A DNA stretch of 64,000 nucleotides, taken from positions 21,009,211 through 21,073,210 of the forward strand of contig OY821741.1 of NCBI GenBank assembly GCA_963682055.1, written 5' to 3'. Source of the stretch: Primula veris. Lineage: Eukaryota > Streptophyta > Magnoliopsida > Ericales > Primulaceae. Shown here piece after piece: positions 1 through 10,037 of the stretch (its first letter is position 1; each line of letters starts with the position of its first letter). A model generated the notes under the pieces. The model saw nothing but the letters and a program-made list of their open reading frames with translations. It was not told the DNA's origin and searched no databases. The position numbers were made by a program, and so were the translations under genes.

Positions 1-530
1 ATGTTAAGAGTATAATATTTGGTTTTTCATTGTTTGCCGATAAAAACTAGAAAATTTGGGTAAGGAATAGCATGCCTAGCTCGATCATAAATTGGTTATA
101 TTCCCAATCTGATAAAATATGAAATTTAATGTACGTACATTCTTCTCACGTGCATATATTTCTTAATTCTGTTAGTGTAGGACTGTAGGTCAAGATCTAA
201 TGTCATACGGAGTAGTATTTTTGGGAAAGAATTTTGTAAATAAATATACTGAACAAAACTCAAAGGAAAAGTTACCATCAGTATTGGGGAATAAAGAAGT
301 CGGATTTTATTTCACAAAACTAAATCATGCATTCGATCTATAGTCCAATCCAAGGGTTGTTAAAATCATTTCATTGACATACTTTAATAACATATCTGAA
401 CTTGATAACATGAAATAAAACTCATTGAAAAAGATGAGAAATATGCCTAGATTCATCTCATTCCATAACAACTATGGAACATTGCTAAGCATCAATGCAC
501 TTTTTCACTGCCGCCTACCCGGGAATTTAC
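1..530. other. AT-rich flank, no gene seen
   Basis: I see no convincing coding sequence or repeat here. It lies downstream of the zinc-finger gene, which is transcribed leftward into it, so its right part probably holds the 3' UTR of that gene. Confidence 0.5.
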
Positions 531-536
531 TTTATT
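531..536 (-). terminator. Candidate poly(A) signal of the zinc-finger gene
   Basis: The plus strand reads TTTATT, which is AATAAA on the minus strand. It lies about 55 nt downstream of the stop codon of the gene at 592-1314, a usual distance for a plant near-upstream element. The assignment rests on position only. Confidence 0.45.
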
Positions 537-591
537 ATTTATTTCCAATTAAATCTTAAAAATCTATCCTTGAAGAATAATAACCAATTTC

Positions 592-1314
592 TTATAGATG
601 AAGATCCAAGCTCACTTGATCATGTATGCTTGACTTGCCTTCTAATACAAACCTAGTTTGAGATATAGTTGACTGGCCGACACCGGATGATGTGTGCCTC
701 AATTCATTTTGGGAGGAAGGTGGCAACGGGTGATGGTGCACTGAACCGTCACGATTCATCATACCCGGGTTATGGGAGGCTGGAATTCGCCACAATCCTA
801 GTGGATTACCATTAATTGGAGGATGATTAGTAGAACCATAAAACCGCGGGTTACTAGTAGCATAACCACTAAAACTACTAGTGTTGTTGTTCCATGAGTT
901 GTGATATGATAGTGGAGGGGCGATCCCAGGGCGGTGATAGGAAGCATAGTATCTGCCATGGACCATTGCGGCAGAGGACTGGAGGTGGGCCCGCTTCGCT
1001 TGTTGCCTCTCTCTCTTGTGTGCGTTTTGGTGGCCACCTAGGGCTTGAGAAGTAGGGAAATTCCGAAAACAGTAGTGGCATTCAAATTTTCGACTACTTT
1101 CACCATTTTCACAATCTTTAAGAAAATTCTCTTCTGAAGGGATTTCGTCTCTAGAGACAGAAATGCCGGTAGCAACATTGGTTGTGCCGCCTCCGAATTC
1201 CTTCCCAAAAAGACGGATGCTCCTTTCTTTTACAGGAGCCGAACGGATGAAGGGGAGCTGAGAGAAAGACTCAACGTTCATGAAATCGTGTGTTTCCCTC
1301 TCATTATTTTCCAT
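592..1314 (-). CDS. Single C2H2 zinc-finger transcription factor (ZFP5/ZFP6/GIS-like)
   Basis: This is an intronless 240-residue protein. It has one plant-type C2H2 finger, with C79, C82, H95 and H99 as zinc ligands (C-X2-C-X12-H-X3-H) and the plant QALGGH signature at residues 90-95. An IRLFG box sits near residues 33-37. The C-terminus ends LDLHL (236-240), an LxLxL EAR-type repression motif. In Arabidopsis the relatives ZFP5, ZFP6, ZFP8 and GIS act in the nucleus in gibberellin and cytokinin control of trichome and root-hair development. The flank after the finger (KRERQQAKRAHLQ) resembles ZFP5/ZFP6 most, from memory. The first ATG after a TATA box and a short pyrimidine-rich leader was chosen as start. 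The reading frame is intact and the motifs are complete, so it is probably functional. It is the only convincing host gene in the window. Exact orthology needs a tree. Confidence 0.93.
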   Translation of the reverse strand: MENNERETHDFMNVESFSQLPFIRSAPVKERSIRLFGKEFGGGTTNVATGISVSRDEIPSEENFLKDCENGESSRKFECHYCFRNFPTSQALGGHQNAHKRERQQAKRAHLQSSAAMVHGRYYASYHRPGIAPPLSYHNSWNNNTSSFSGYATSNPRFYGSTNHPPINGNPLGLWRIPASHNPGMMNRDGSVHHHPLPPSSQNELRHTSSGVGQSTISQTRFVLEGKSSIHDQVSLDLHL

Positions 1315-1374
1315 TGGAGGACCCTAGAACTAGGGAAGTTTTTAGAGAAGATTTGAGCCTATACTACCTCTCCA

Positions 1375-1389
1375 AGAGAGAGAGAGGGA
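1375..1389 (-). promoter_or_regulatory. GA/CT-repeat in the 5' UTR of the zinc-finger gene
   Basis: A short GA microsatellite on the plus strand is read as CT-rich leader on the minus strand, between the TATA candidate and the ATG. Pyrimidine-rich leaders are common in plant 5' UTRs and can affect expression. No function is claimed. Confidence 0.4.
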
Positions 1390-1447
1390 GATAACGTGTG
1401 TGTGTATTTTGTGAAATGAATACGAAATAAAGGGAGGAGCTTTTTGC

Positions 1448-1457
1448 TATATAAATA
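1448..1457 (-). promoter_or_regulatory. Candidate TATA box of the zinc-finger gene
   Basis: The minus strand reads TATTTATATA, 134-143 bp upstream of the ATG. That would place transcription start near 1415-1420 and give a leader of about 100 nt. It is the best TATA-like match upstream of the gene. Confidence 0.5.
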
Positions 1458-1499
1458 CTATTGAGGTACACGAAGTGCTCTTAGTTGTATGGAGTACTA

Positions 1500-2552
1500 T
1501 GTATCATAGAAGATTATACCCTTTTTTTTCCCATATTTAGATCATTTGCAACAAAAGACGAGTTTTAATATTGAGCCTAAAAATATCAATATAGTTTATG
1601 TCACATGTGTTCTTTGATATATTATTTCTTTATGAGATTGAAATTTCTTGATATTTTGTGACAGGGATGTGGCTTTACTTGTCATGTGTTGATGTGTTGA
1701 AGAGTTAAGAGATGGGGAGCGATGATGCTTGGAGAATTAGTGATGACCCACCTCAAAGTCATAAAGACTGACATCCACAAAATTGTGTTACATCATTGTA
1801 CTAGTATTGGCTTTTAAAGGCTTCCCAAGTTCCACTCGTTTTTTTCCAATATTGCTATGCACCCAAGTGTGCAATCTAACTCCTAGAAGGGGGAAACTAC
1901 TCGGAGCCATGAAAGAGATGCAAACATTCTTTTATCTCAAAACTCTTGAAAAGAAGAATCTTTTTTATCATTAATTTTAATTTATTTGTCTATTATAATT
2001 TGTTTGTGTCTACTTATATAACAAGTACAGGTTTTTATCACCGGAAGGTAGCCTGCTTGAGCAGGCTCCTTAAACACAATTGATCTATTGGTTCTGCAGT
2101 TTCGATTTATTATAACGGTCTCAAAATTACTTTTTAACACTATCATTTTTTTAATTTCAAAATTAAATTAGTAAAAATTATCGCAAAGACCTTACTACAG
2201 CAGAAATCCGAAACAAAGCATAAAAGAAAAACAAATAAAAAAACTAAAAGAATCAAGCAAACGAAAGCGCAAATGGATAGCTAACTAATATATAGTACTT
2301 ATTAGAAAATGTTCACAACACTCTCGTAGATTTTTTTCATGGAACTCCAATCCCTTCCCATATTTTCTTTTTATTAGCTATAGACCACCCACGCTCTTCA
2401 TCACAATGCAACCCCGGTATTTCCCTTCGAGATAAACTCAAATCTACCACCATATTATCATGATTATCGGTAGTAATTAGTTACCCTTCAAATTGCGCAT
2501 CTAATCCAGGATGTGAATGATCATAATCTTCTATGTATGAAAGAGTATTTTT
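1500..2552. other. Intergenic DNA, nothing recognised
   Basis: AT-rich sequence with only short unsupported reading frames. It presumably includes the distal promoter of the zinc-finger gene in its left part. Confidence 0.4.
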
Positions 2553-2635
2553 AACAATAAAAGAAAAAAAAATTAAGATAGCAACATTTTATTTTTTGAA
2601 AACAGCAATAAAGTGAGTGTCGCGAAATTTAGCAA
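2553..2635 (-). mobile_element. Fragment of a CACTA-type MITE
   Basis: Read on the minus strand, this stretch follows the right half of the complete MITE at 47927-48116. Shared blocks include the run around AAGTGAGTGTCGC and the A-rich end before TTAAGATAG. The other end is missing and no target duplication is visible, so it is a decayed, truncated copy. Confidence 0.5.
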
Positions 2636-2733
2636 TACACACTCTATCTAAACATTTATGTAAGTCCATCTCAATACACACTCTATCTAAACATATTCAT
2701 TCTCGAGAGAAAGTCCGTAGACCCATCAGGTTT

Positions 2734-3689
2734 TGGATAGACCTTAAATGTTAGGTGTAATGCGTGAACTCCACTCACAATCTATAAGCCAATGAGAAAT
2801 CTCATTTTTAGGGTTTAGCCCGGACTTCTAGATAGCTCTTTATGACATGTGCATAAATAGCTAAGATCAAGGGTAGTTGATGGTTTGACCACCGTTTAAT
2901 CTCCTCCGCCTAACAGACTAGTGAGAAGGTTAAAACTCTTAGGGTTTTGACAGTAAACGTAAATATGTATTGAATGTAAATAGGGTTAGTAATACCCGGT
3001 AATTAAGTGTATGTCTAAGTTCGTATGAGTTCAGATGATCTCTTTTTTGGATTATGAGCTTTTTATATAGGTGGTGCAGGTAATATAGGATGTATCTTTT
3101 GTGATTGATATGGTATTATCAATCACATCTTCTTCATATCTTTCGTTTTTCTAATGACATGCTGAGATATATTCTGCTATATCTCCTGTATATTTCCACC
3201 GACTTGGCTAGGCTGAAGGGGCAATGCCGCCTCTCCTCGCAGACGAGGGGAGCTCTTCTGAGTGACCATGTCTCTTTTGTTAGCCTTAACAGACGTTGAT
3301 CTTATAGATTTATCTCTTCGGATAGTCGACCATCACTCGGCGAGTAGGCCATGACGTAGGCTCCTCGCCTATCTTTTACTCTTGCTGCCGGATATGCTTT
3401 TATTTGTGCTTAATGAACGTATATTTAAGGGTTTGACCCTATTTTTATGTATAGATTTTGTGTTCTATTTTCTTTATGAAATATCTGATTGATTATCTTA
3501 GATACATGAGTATCTTTTAGAGCATATCTGGCTGATAATCTCCTCGGCGAGGGAAGCGAGTTCAGAACCCTATCTGTTCCACTCGATGGGGTCATGAAAT
3601 ACTCATTAACCCTGTCTTTATTGCTAGGTTTCAGACCGCGTGTACTACAATCGCTGCAAGGTCCTAATTCTAATTTTTAACCTCCATCA
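2734..3689 (-). mobile_element. Solo LTR of the B (Tat-2) family
   Basis: Over about 950 bp this sequence follows the reverse complement of the LTR at 51086-52032. Shared blocks include GTGATTGATATG followed by TATCAATCA, and the stretch around ATATTTCCACC. In plus-strand terms it begins TGGATAGACC and ends CTCCATCA. GTTT occurs on both sides (2730-2733 and 3690-3693), a partial target duplication. No internal sequence is attached, so it is probably the product of recombination between two LTRs. Confidence 0.8.
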
Positions 3690-3694
3690 GTTTG

Positions 3695-4337
3695 AGTGGT
3701 TTACCGAAAGCACTTGCGATTGGGTATATACTAGTAATATTATACAAATGCACCGTTAACAAATCTAATTTAAGCCATATAGGAACAATGCTTGATTCTT
3801 GGTTTGGGTGAAATTTATAAGAGCACTTACAAGTTCTCATTAGGTAGCCTTTAATCGACCAAAGTTTAGACAGTCACTATCTCAAAAAGTCCTCTTCGTG
3901 ATAGTATCGAATTAAAATATGTTTATAATTTATAACTCCAATTTAAATTGATGCATTTTCTAGGTTGTTCGTGTGAAAAATTTATAATCTTCTTTTCTAG
4001 GTCGTCCATGTGAAAATTTTCATACAATCGTATATTTGCAGGGTTCCAATAGCTTCACAACTTCCTCCATTGAAAAATTTATGGTCGGTTCTCCTTTAAA
4101 GCTCAAGATTTTTTAAACGGAAATGTTGTCCATTGTTTATTGACAACCATCGTTGCGAAAGACTTTGTAATACGTTGTACAAAGACCTAGGAATAAATTG
4201 AGGATCTTGTATGATATAAGAGGGTTTAGAGTGCCCAAGGACGATGCTGATTGATCATCCATGGGTCGTTAGGTTTTCTCCATCAGCCAACTAAAACCAA
4301 CATAGTAACTTATTTCCACTTATGATTTTTTTTTTTT
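3695..4337. other. Intergenic DNA, nothing recognised
   Basis: AT-rich sequence without a convincing gene. The outer boundary of the inverted arm that starts near 4338 is uncertain and may extend somewhat into it. Confidence 0.35.
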
Positions 4338-5245
4338 ACTTTTTAACACATCATGGAACTAGATACGTATTCGAAAACTGGAGCATGTACATGGTTGAAA
4401 GAAAGAGGAGCCATAAGTTGGCATACACAGGTATATTTTCTCAATGGAAGGAGATATTAGCGACTCTACCAGAGAATAGAAACCCGTAAAACATAAATTA
4501 TTTTAAAATTTTCATTTCTTCCTGTTTCATGGTTTTACTTGACCAGACACGTTTTTAGAGCAAAATAAAAGATGGAAGTAAAAAAAACTTGAAAATGAGT
4601 TGAAAAAATCAAGGGAAAACAAAAATAATCCCACATCAAAAGAAAAAAAAAAAAAAAAAAAAAAAAAGATAAAGTCGTAATAGGACGCTTAGGTGACATA
4701 AAACAAAGAAGTTTTTATTTATTTATTGAATATGCATTTTCAACAAGGGAACAAAACGTGGTTCTACGACAAGCTAGTTTAGATTTGACAGCATGTTAAG
4801 ATGCTAAGTGTGGATGAGTGTTAGAAGTATGCGTTAGGAAGCAACTTGACTATCCGGTTTTAACTAAATCATTTTAATAAATTGAATAGCACGATATTAA
4901 AATGTTTTAGCTCTTAAAAATTTCATTTTGTTTTAATTGGAGAAAGGAGGATGGAGATTGTAGGGTGATATTCTAGATATTACTAGACAGTTTCTTATTA
5001 AACTTTATTTGTGATTAGTTTGAGTAGAATGGTCTTAGTTATCTCGATGGAGGAGAAGAATCGATTGCGATCACGATTTAGTGATTTGTTCGAAAGCAAT
5101 TCTCTACCATTTTGTATAACACGTGAGATTATTTGAATGAGCAGACGCTAGTAGTTTAAGAGGAGTCTTCATACTAGACATGCATTTCCGGCCATGTAGT
5201 AAATTAGTCATGAAGGGATCATTGTTTAGAGGCGTGTGTAATATG
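4338..5245 (+). repeat. Left arm of a large imperfect inverted repeat
   Basis: This arm matches the reverse complement of 23613-24549 almost throughout, with scattered substitutions and indels. Clear shared blocks are the left end (AACACATCATGGAACTAGAT), a central block around GATGCTAAGTGT, and the inner end around GGCGTGTGT. A run of 25 A residues (4643-4667) lies within it. Removing Tat-1 (16.2 kb) and the foldback element at 5352-6160 leaves an ancestral unit of roughly 3 kb with long arms, as in foldback or long-TIR DNA transposons. Its superfamily was not determined. Confidence 0.65.
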
Positions 5246-5351
5246 GAGTTATAATCTGGTTAATAATAAATTATAAGTTCTAAAGTAATCAATCTTTCAG
5301 ATTTAATTTTTCTTAAACTTTCAGTAAACTATAGCCTTTTTCAGCATCTAC

Positions 5352-6160
5352 ATTCTAGATGTCTATGAATAGCATCTTGATAATCACTCACGAGACAAAA
5401 CTCGTCTTTTAAGTACATTGAATGGTTTAACGACTTGTTGCATGAGTTATGCAATCGCGACTAGACAACAATAGGGCTTGTATTGTTTTTTTTTACCCTG
5501 AATTGTTGTTTTTTTTCATTTGGTATCCTGAATTCTTACTTTTCTTATTTAATACTCTTAATTTAAATTTTATTTTTTGTCTTGAATTATTTCATCATTT
5601 TGATACCCTGAATTCTCAATTATTTCTTATCTCATACCCTAAATTCTCAATTTTTTTCTTTTTTACTACCCTGAATTCAATAATTTGGGTACCACGTGTC
5701 ACATAATTGAAAAAAATTTCAAAAAACTTGAATTAAGGGTACTAAAAAAGAAAAATATATAAATTAGAGTACTAAGTAAGAGAATAGTAACAATTCAAAG
5801 TATAAAAATGCTAAAAGCCAAAAGTTTAAACATCTAAATATGCATCTTTAAGATTGGTAAAACCATGATAAATACTGTCAAAATATTACAATGTTTGTTT
5901 CTAATCGACCAACAACCCTCACCCCCCACCAGGCAACTATCTCAATACTTGTCCAGTGTCGCTTAGCGATAAATAATGACAATTTATGAGATTTTTATTC
6001 AATTAATAATAAAAGAAACTAAAAATATATTTTACTTTTGTATGATTGAACTTAGCTCGTGCAACAAACAGTTAAATCTTCAAGTGTCCTTATATGACGA
6101 GTTTTGTCTTTGTGAGAGATTATCAAGATACTATCCACAAAAATCGATAATCTAGATCAT
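5352..6160. mobile_element. Foldback/long-TIR element, non-autonomous
   Basis: The ends form an imperfect inverted repeat of about 110 bp: 5358-5470 against 6040-6152. Both arms contain ATCTTGATAATC followed by a block with GACAAAACTCGTC. Inside, near 5480-5690, lie about six diverged copies of a unit starting TACCCTGAATTC. An inverted set of the same unit follows at 5715-5810. No open frame of note is present. A third copy of the terminal motif occurs near 63640-63700. It looks like a MULE- or foldback-type element; a clear target duplication was not found. Confidence 0.6.
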
Positions 6161-6496
6161 CAAAAAGGTTTTAGCTCTTCAAACATTTTAGAACACAAAT
6201 ATCTTAAAGATTGATTTGTCATTAGACTTTCTAATATATGATAACTAAATTATAACCCATAGTATAATGAGTTATTACACACGCATTGAAATTTCTATCC
6301 GGTGTTCTATTTGTAGTTTTGCAGTTAGGTTTCAAGTGAAGTTGCAACCACAGTTGAAATCTAAGTATATTGATAGACAGAACAGTATAGTTAAATGTAC
6401 TTGAATTATTCACACGCACATTTAACAACGGAGTTTACCCAACTGTGCTACGTCTCCGGGACACTCACCCAGATTATGATATTATAAAAGCTTACA

Positions 6497-6501
6497 ATAT
6501 A
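6497..6501 (+). repeat. Target-site duplication of Tat-1 (left), ATATA
   Basis: ATATA directly precedes the LTR at 6502 and recurs directly after the other LTR at 22749-22753. This is the 5-bp duplication expected of LTR retrotransposon insertion. Confidence 0.9.
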
Positions 6502-7071
6502 TGATAAAGCCATAACTTTGGTCGGTCGCGTTAGACTTTTCAACAATGATATAATAGTAAATCAACTGTGAATAATGGACACTTCCTGATCTTTATTATT
6601 TCTCGGATTATTATCCTTATTCGGACTATTACACTTTCTCGGATTAGCATTTCGGTTTTACAATTGTGCTCGATATGACTATTTAATCTCTCATCTTGAT
6701 CTTTCTCCCCTTTTATTCGGTGCTCGGCTTTGTCTTTTCTCGGTTTATTTCTTGAAGTGGTGTGCGTTGATTAGTTTCTCTCTTTTCTCAACTTCTCTCT
6801 ATATTTTTTGGATAGATTTTCTGGTCCTTTTCTAGGAGGGGTAGTTGGCTATTTATAGGCAACTATGCCTTGTAGGATGTTGACAAATGTCTTCATCCCA
6901 GGGATTTTTCAGACATGGGTTCCTATTTGATTGGGGTTGGTCTTTTGATAGTAACACCTTATTTCCTATAAAAAGTATGAGACGACCCATTTAAGCGTTG
7001 GATACCCATTTATAAAGTGGGTTGATTATTACCCGAATAGAATATTCGGGTCTAATTTTTATGTTCTATCA
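6502..7071 (-). repeat. 3' LTR of Tat-1
   Basis: It matches 22178-22748 nearly throughout. On the plus strand it runs from TGATAAAGCC to TTCTATCA. A TATA-like CTATAAATAG lies on the minus strand at 6849-6858, as in the other LTR. The purine-rich stretch on the minus strand just inside it (complement of 7072-7090) is the candidate polypurine tract. Confidence 0.95.
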
Positions 7072-7090
7072 AGTGCTCCCTGACTTCCTC
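7072..7090 (-). promoter_or_regulatory. Candidate polypurine tract of Tat-1
   Basis: The minus strand directly before the 3' LTR is purine-rich (GGAAGTCAGGGAGCACT). This is the expected place for the plus-strand DNA primer of an LTR element. It is interrupted by a few pyrimidines, so the exact limits are uncertain. Confidence 0.5.
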
Positions 7091-7254
7091 GGCGTGGTTT
7101 CCATGTCGGGGGAGTCATGTTCGGTTTGTCGAGAACGTTACTTCGGTCTTGTCTTTCCCAATGCTTCATCGAGAAACGCAATAGACTCATGACGGTTCCC
7201 TGGGGGGCACATTTAATGTTTCCTATCCTAATATCTTTCTTCGAGGAAAACTCC

Positions 7255-7263
7255 TATAAAGGG
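7255..7263 (+). promoter_or_regulatory. TATA box of antisense gene A1
   Basis: TATAAAGGG lies 59 bp upstream of the ATG at 7314, on the strand opposite to gag-pol. Confidence 0.6.
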
Positions 7264-7313
7264 TGTGCTCCCTTCATAATTAGGCATTTTACTACTAATT
7301 TGCTCGTGACATA

Positions 7314-7634
7314 ATGGCTTTTTCAGGTTCTACTGGTGAGAGCTCCTTTAATTATATTTCATATTTAGAAATGGAAATCAAGAAATCTCGTACTGCGAAT
7401 AAGAAACTTGTGGACAAGGTTTCAAGTTACAAGAAAAGGTTGTCTGACATGGATTCTGATCATCATGTGACGATGGCCGATCGGGATTGGGCTTACGAGC
7501 ATATAAAGAGGCTCGAGGCTAATCTGGCCAAGCAGAAGGCAGCAAAAAGGGCCTATAAGCTTGCCTTCAAGGAGTTGCATGCTCGGTCTAAACCGAGTTC
7601 GGATGACGATGAAGAGGGCTCTTCCTCGAAATAA
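7314..7634 (+). CDS. Tat-1 antisense gene A1: small coiled-coil protein
   Basis: A 106-residue protein, mostly charged and helical. A coiled coil is likely over residues 15-90, followed by an acidic, serine-rich tail (DDDEEGSSSK). Residues near 80-93 (KRAYKLAFKELHARSK) recur almost unchanged in A2, so the two genes are tandem duplicates. A TATA box lies 59 bp upstream and AATAAA 80 bp downstream, suggesting an independent transcription unit. It is read from the strand opposite to gag-pol, between integrase and the 3' LTR. I recognise no enzymatic motif. Extra coiled-coil proteins of Tat elements have no established function. The ATG matches the start context of A2 (both begin MAF). Confidence 0.6.
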   Translation: MAFSGSTGESSFNYISYLEMEIKKSRTANKKLVDKVSSYKKRLSDMDSDHHVTMADRDWAYEHIKRLEANLAKQKAAKRAYKLAFKELHARSKPSSDDDEEGSSSK

Positions 7635-7713
7635 TTAGTCTTTTGTAATTTCTGTCGTAATTTCTTTTGAATGGGGAGTCTTCTCCTCAGTTGTAATCGA
7701 AGTTTTTGAAATT

Positions 7714-7719
7714 AATAAA
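7714..7719 (+). terminator. Poly(A) signal of antisense gene A1
   Basis: AATAAA lies 80 nt after the stop codon of A1 and before the TATA box of A2. Confidence 0.5.
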
Positions 7720-7880
7720 ATATTTCCCTTTCCTTGTTCTTGTCTGTTTATCTTCTTGATGTCTTTTTGGATGACTTTAATTGGATTTGGAACTGTGGTT
7801 AATTTGCCGTAAATGCTCTTGGGAAGTTCACGAGGTTGTATTTCTTCGAGATGACCTTTGATCTACTCCTTGTTTCTTCC

Positions 7881-7889
7881 TATAAAAGG
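7881..7889 (+). promoter_or_regulatory. TATA box of antisense gene A2
   Basis: TATAAAAGG lies 55 bp upstream of the ATG at 7936, almost the same spacing as in A1. Confidence 0.6.
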
Positions 7890-7935
7890 ATTGTCCCTGT
7901 ATTCTTTATGTAATTCATTCTTTATTAACGAACAA

Positions 7936-8274
7936 ATGGCTTTTCCTCTTGAAAACTATGGTGACAACCTTCCTGAATACGTTGCTCGTCTTGAAGAGGA
8001 AGTTCAGAAGGTGCGTTATCTCGAGAAGAGGGTTTCCAGGTTGTCGGTGGAAGCTCGTCGGGCCGCCGAACTAGACGAGCGATTGGATGCCCTGGAGAAG
8101 GAGCATCAGAGGTCTTTGCTCGACAGTATTCGCGCTCGTGCTCGGATCAAAGAGCTCGAGGCCTCCAGAGATAGGCAACTTGCTTCCAAGAGGGCTTACA
8201 AACTGGCCCTTAAGGAAGTGTATGCTCGGTCGAAGGGGAAACCAAATGACGAAGCGGGCCCTTCCACGAAATGA
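7936..8274 (+). CDS. Tat-1 antisense gene A2: small coiled-coil protein
   Basis: A 112-residue protein beginning MAFPLENYG. It has a strong heptad pattern (about residues 12-95) rich in Leu, Glu and Arg. Its C-terminal block KRAYKLALKEVYARSK is nearly the same as in A1, and the tail is short and hydrophilic (GPSTK). The frame is open upstream to 7858, but the start at 7936 is preferred because the TATA box (7881) lies between and A1 begins alike. AATAAA follows 64 nt after the stop. It forms a compact TATA-ORF-poly(A) unit duplicated in tandem with A1. Function unknown; a DNA- or protein-binding dimer is possible but not shown. Confidence 0.6.
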   Translation: MAFPLENYGDNLPEYVARLEEEVQKVRYLEKRVSRLSVEARRAAELDERLDALEKEHQRSLLDSIRARARIKELEASRDRQLASKRAYKLALKEVYARSKGKPNDEAGPSTK

Positions 8275-8337
8275 TTTTATTGTTTTTTCATTGTATTTCC
8301 TTTTATTGCTTCTTTTGTAACGAAGTACCAATCAATC

Positions 8338-8343
8338 AATAAA
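8338..8343 (+). terminator. Poly(A) signal of antisense gene A2
   Basis: AATAAA lies 64 nt after the stop codon of A2. Confidence 0.5.
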
Positions 8344-8824
8344 GACATCTTTCTCTTATTTATATCTGAATTACTTTTCCAATGCAATTTATTTTGGCTG
8401 CGCACGCTTGTGGCCTCATCAATGCTTTTTCTTGGGCCTTGCGTTTGACCTTATCCATTGGACCTCCTTAATCTTTATATCTGGGGACCAATAGGATTTC
8501 TTGAGCCTTGTGCATAAAAAATCCTATTCACCAGAGTTTTCTTGAGCTCTGTGCAAAAGATCTGGGATATTTATTTGAACCGCTGCCTTTCCCCAAAATG
8601 ACGCGTGTTACGATGCCATTATTACTTACCCTCTTTAAATATTGGTAAGAATCCAAGCGTTTTGCGAGGAAGAGTGGCTTTTAATTACTCACGCTTTTTT
8701 ATAACCTTTTGGGAATCCAAACGTTTTTTTTTCTTGAACAGGCACATCTTTTAATTGCCGTCGCTTCTTAGTACCCATTGGCGAACGATTGCGACTCTCA
8801 ATACCAGCCCTCATCTAATTGATC

Positions 8825-8833
8825 TATAAATAC
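8825..8833 (+). promoter_or_regulatory. TATA box of antisense gene A3
   Basis: TATAAATAC lies 92 bp upstream of the ATG at 8917. Confidence 0.55.
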
Positions 8834-8916
8834 CTGCTTACAGCATGGTTACATCCACAATCCTCATCATATTATTTTCCCCCATATACAGACCCTCATC
8901 TTATAATTTCCCTAAG

Positions 8917-9177
8917 ATGTCTGGTCCTTTAACCCAATCAGCATTAGCTTTGCAAGTGGAGGCCTTTGAAGCCTCATATAACCATGTACAAAGGCTGTTG
9001 AGGGATGCCGAGGAGGAATTGAAGGTGATGCGTTATCACCATACCGAACTGGCTTACTGCCGACGTGCTCGTCAGGCTCTAGTCGAAGAGAATGAGATGC
9101 TAAGGGGGAACCCGACACTGAGGGACAGGGATGTCTCTGCCGGGCTCTCTCACCGATACCGATCGACTTCCCCCTAA
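8917..9177 (+). CDS. Tat-1 antisense gene A3: small coiled-coil protein
   Basis: An 86-residue protein starting MSGPLTQ, with a predicted coiled coil at about residues 15-65 (VQRLLRDAEEELKVM and the following heptads). The tail is short and Arg/Ser-rich. The start at 8917 is preferred over 8845 because it lies about 90 bp after a TATA box and because A4 also starts MSGP. The stop is followed by a long CT-rich tract, and no AATAAA was found close by. The C-terminus looks shorter than in A1, A2 and A5, so it may be truncated. Function unknown. Confidence 0.5.
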   Translation: MSGPLTQSALALQVEAFEASYNHVQRLLRDAEEELKVMRYHHTELAYCRRARQALVEENEMLRGNPTLRDRDVSAGLSHRYRSTSP

Positions 9178-9660
9178 CCTTCCCCCTTCTTTTTTTTTTA
9201 TTTTTCTCTGCTTTTCCCCATCTTTTCCCATCTCTTTCTTTTTCTTCTTTTTATTTCTCAGTTTCCCTCATTTCTTCCTCTTTCTCTTTTGTGTTTTTTT
9301 TTTTATACTCTGTTCTCTCTACTTTTCATTCTTTTCTTTTTCCCTTTCTTTTTTGTTTCATTGACTTCCTTTTTATTTGTCTGTTTCCTTCATTTCTTTA
9401 TCTTCTTCTTATCTGTTTTTCTTCTGTGCCTCCTCTTTCTTTTTCTTCATCTTCTCTCCCATCACTCTTTTTCTTTTTCTTCTTTTTTGCACCACTATGA
9501 TGTAACAATCAGCCCTGTGATCCTAAGGGTTTTGTGTTACATCTAGGGTTTTTGTCATTTTTCTTTTCGACTCTTCTTTCTTATCACTTCTTCTTTTCTT
9601 GCACTCTTCTTCTTTTCCTCTTCTTGCTTTTCCTTTCTCTTTCTTCTTACTTTTTATTTT
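9176..9660 (+). repeat. Long CT/T-rich (polypyrimidine) tract
   Basis: Nearly 500 bp are strongly pyrimidine-rich on the plus strand and so purine-rich on the Tat-1 genomic strand. Open frames here encode only Phe/Ser/Leu runs and are artefacts of composition. Confidence 0.8.
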
Positions 9661-9730
9661 TGGCGTCTCCTGCTCACTTGGTCAGTTGATATAGTTGATC
9701 CTTTGCCTGATCTTCTGTACTAGCTCTTCT

Positions 9731-9862
9731 CGGATGTAATAGATCTTTATCTCGGATGCAACAGATTTTCTTTTCGGATGTAACAGATTTTCTTTTCGGA
9801 TGTAATAGATTTCCTTTTCGGATGTAATAGATTTCCTTTTCGGATGTAATAGACTTTGATAT
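9731..9862 (+). repeat. Tandem repeat, six copies of 22 bp
   Basis: Units start CGGATGTAATAGATTT at 9731, 9753, 9775, 9797, 9819 and 9841, an exact 22-bp period. The first two and the last units are more diverged. The array lies between antisense genes A3 and A4. Confidence 0.9.
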
Positions 9863-10037
9863 ATCCCATCTTTATTAATGAAAAGTATTTTTGCCCCTTT
9901 ATTTTTGCACTTCTTTTTATATTGCACCTGTGGTTTGTTGTTTGTCGGGAAGCTAGATCTTTGAATATCTCGTCTTTATTTCCTTCTGTACTGTTGTATC
10001 AGATGTCAGTAGATGTCCCCATCACTGTCAAATATAG

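Noticed and set aside
9131..9546. Overlapping open frames rich in Phe, Ser and Leu
   Set aside because: They come from the CT-rich tract and have no protein-like pattern beyond composition.
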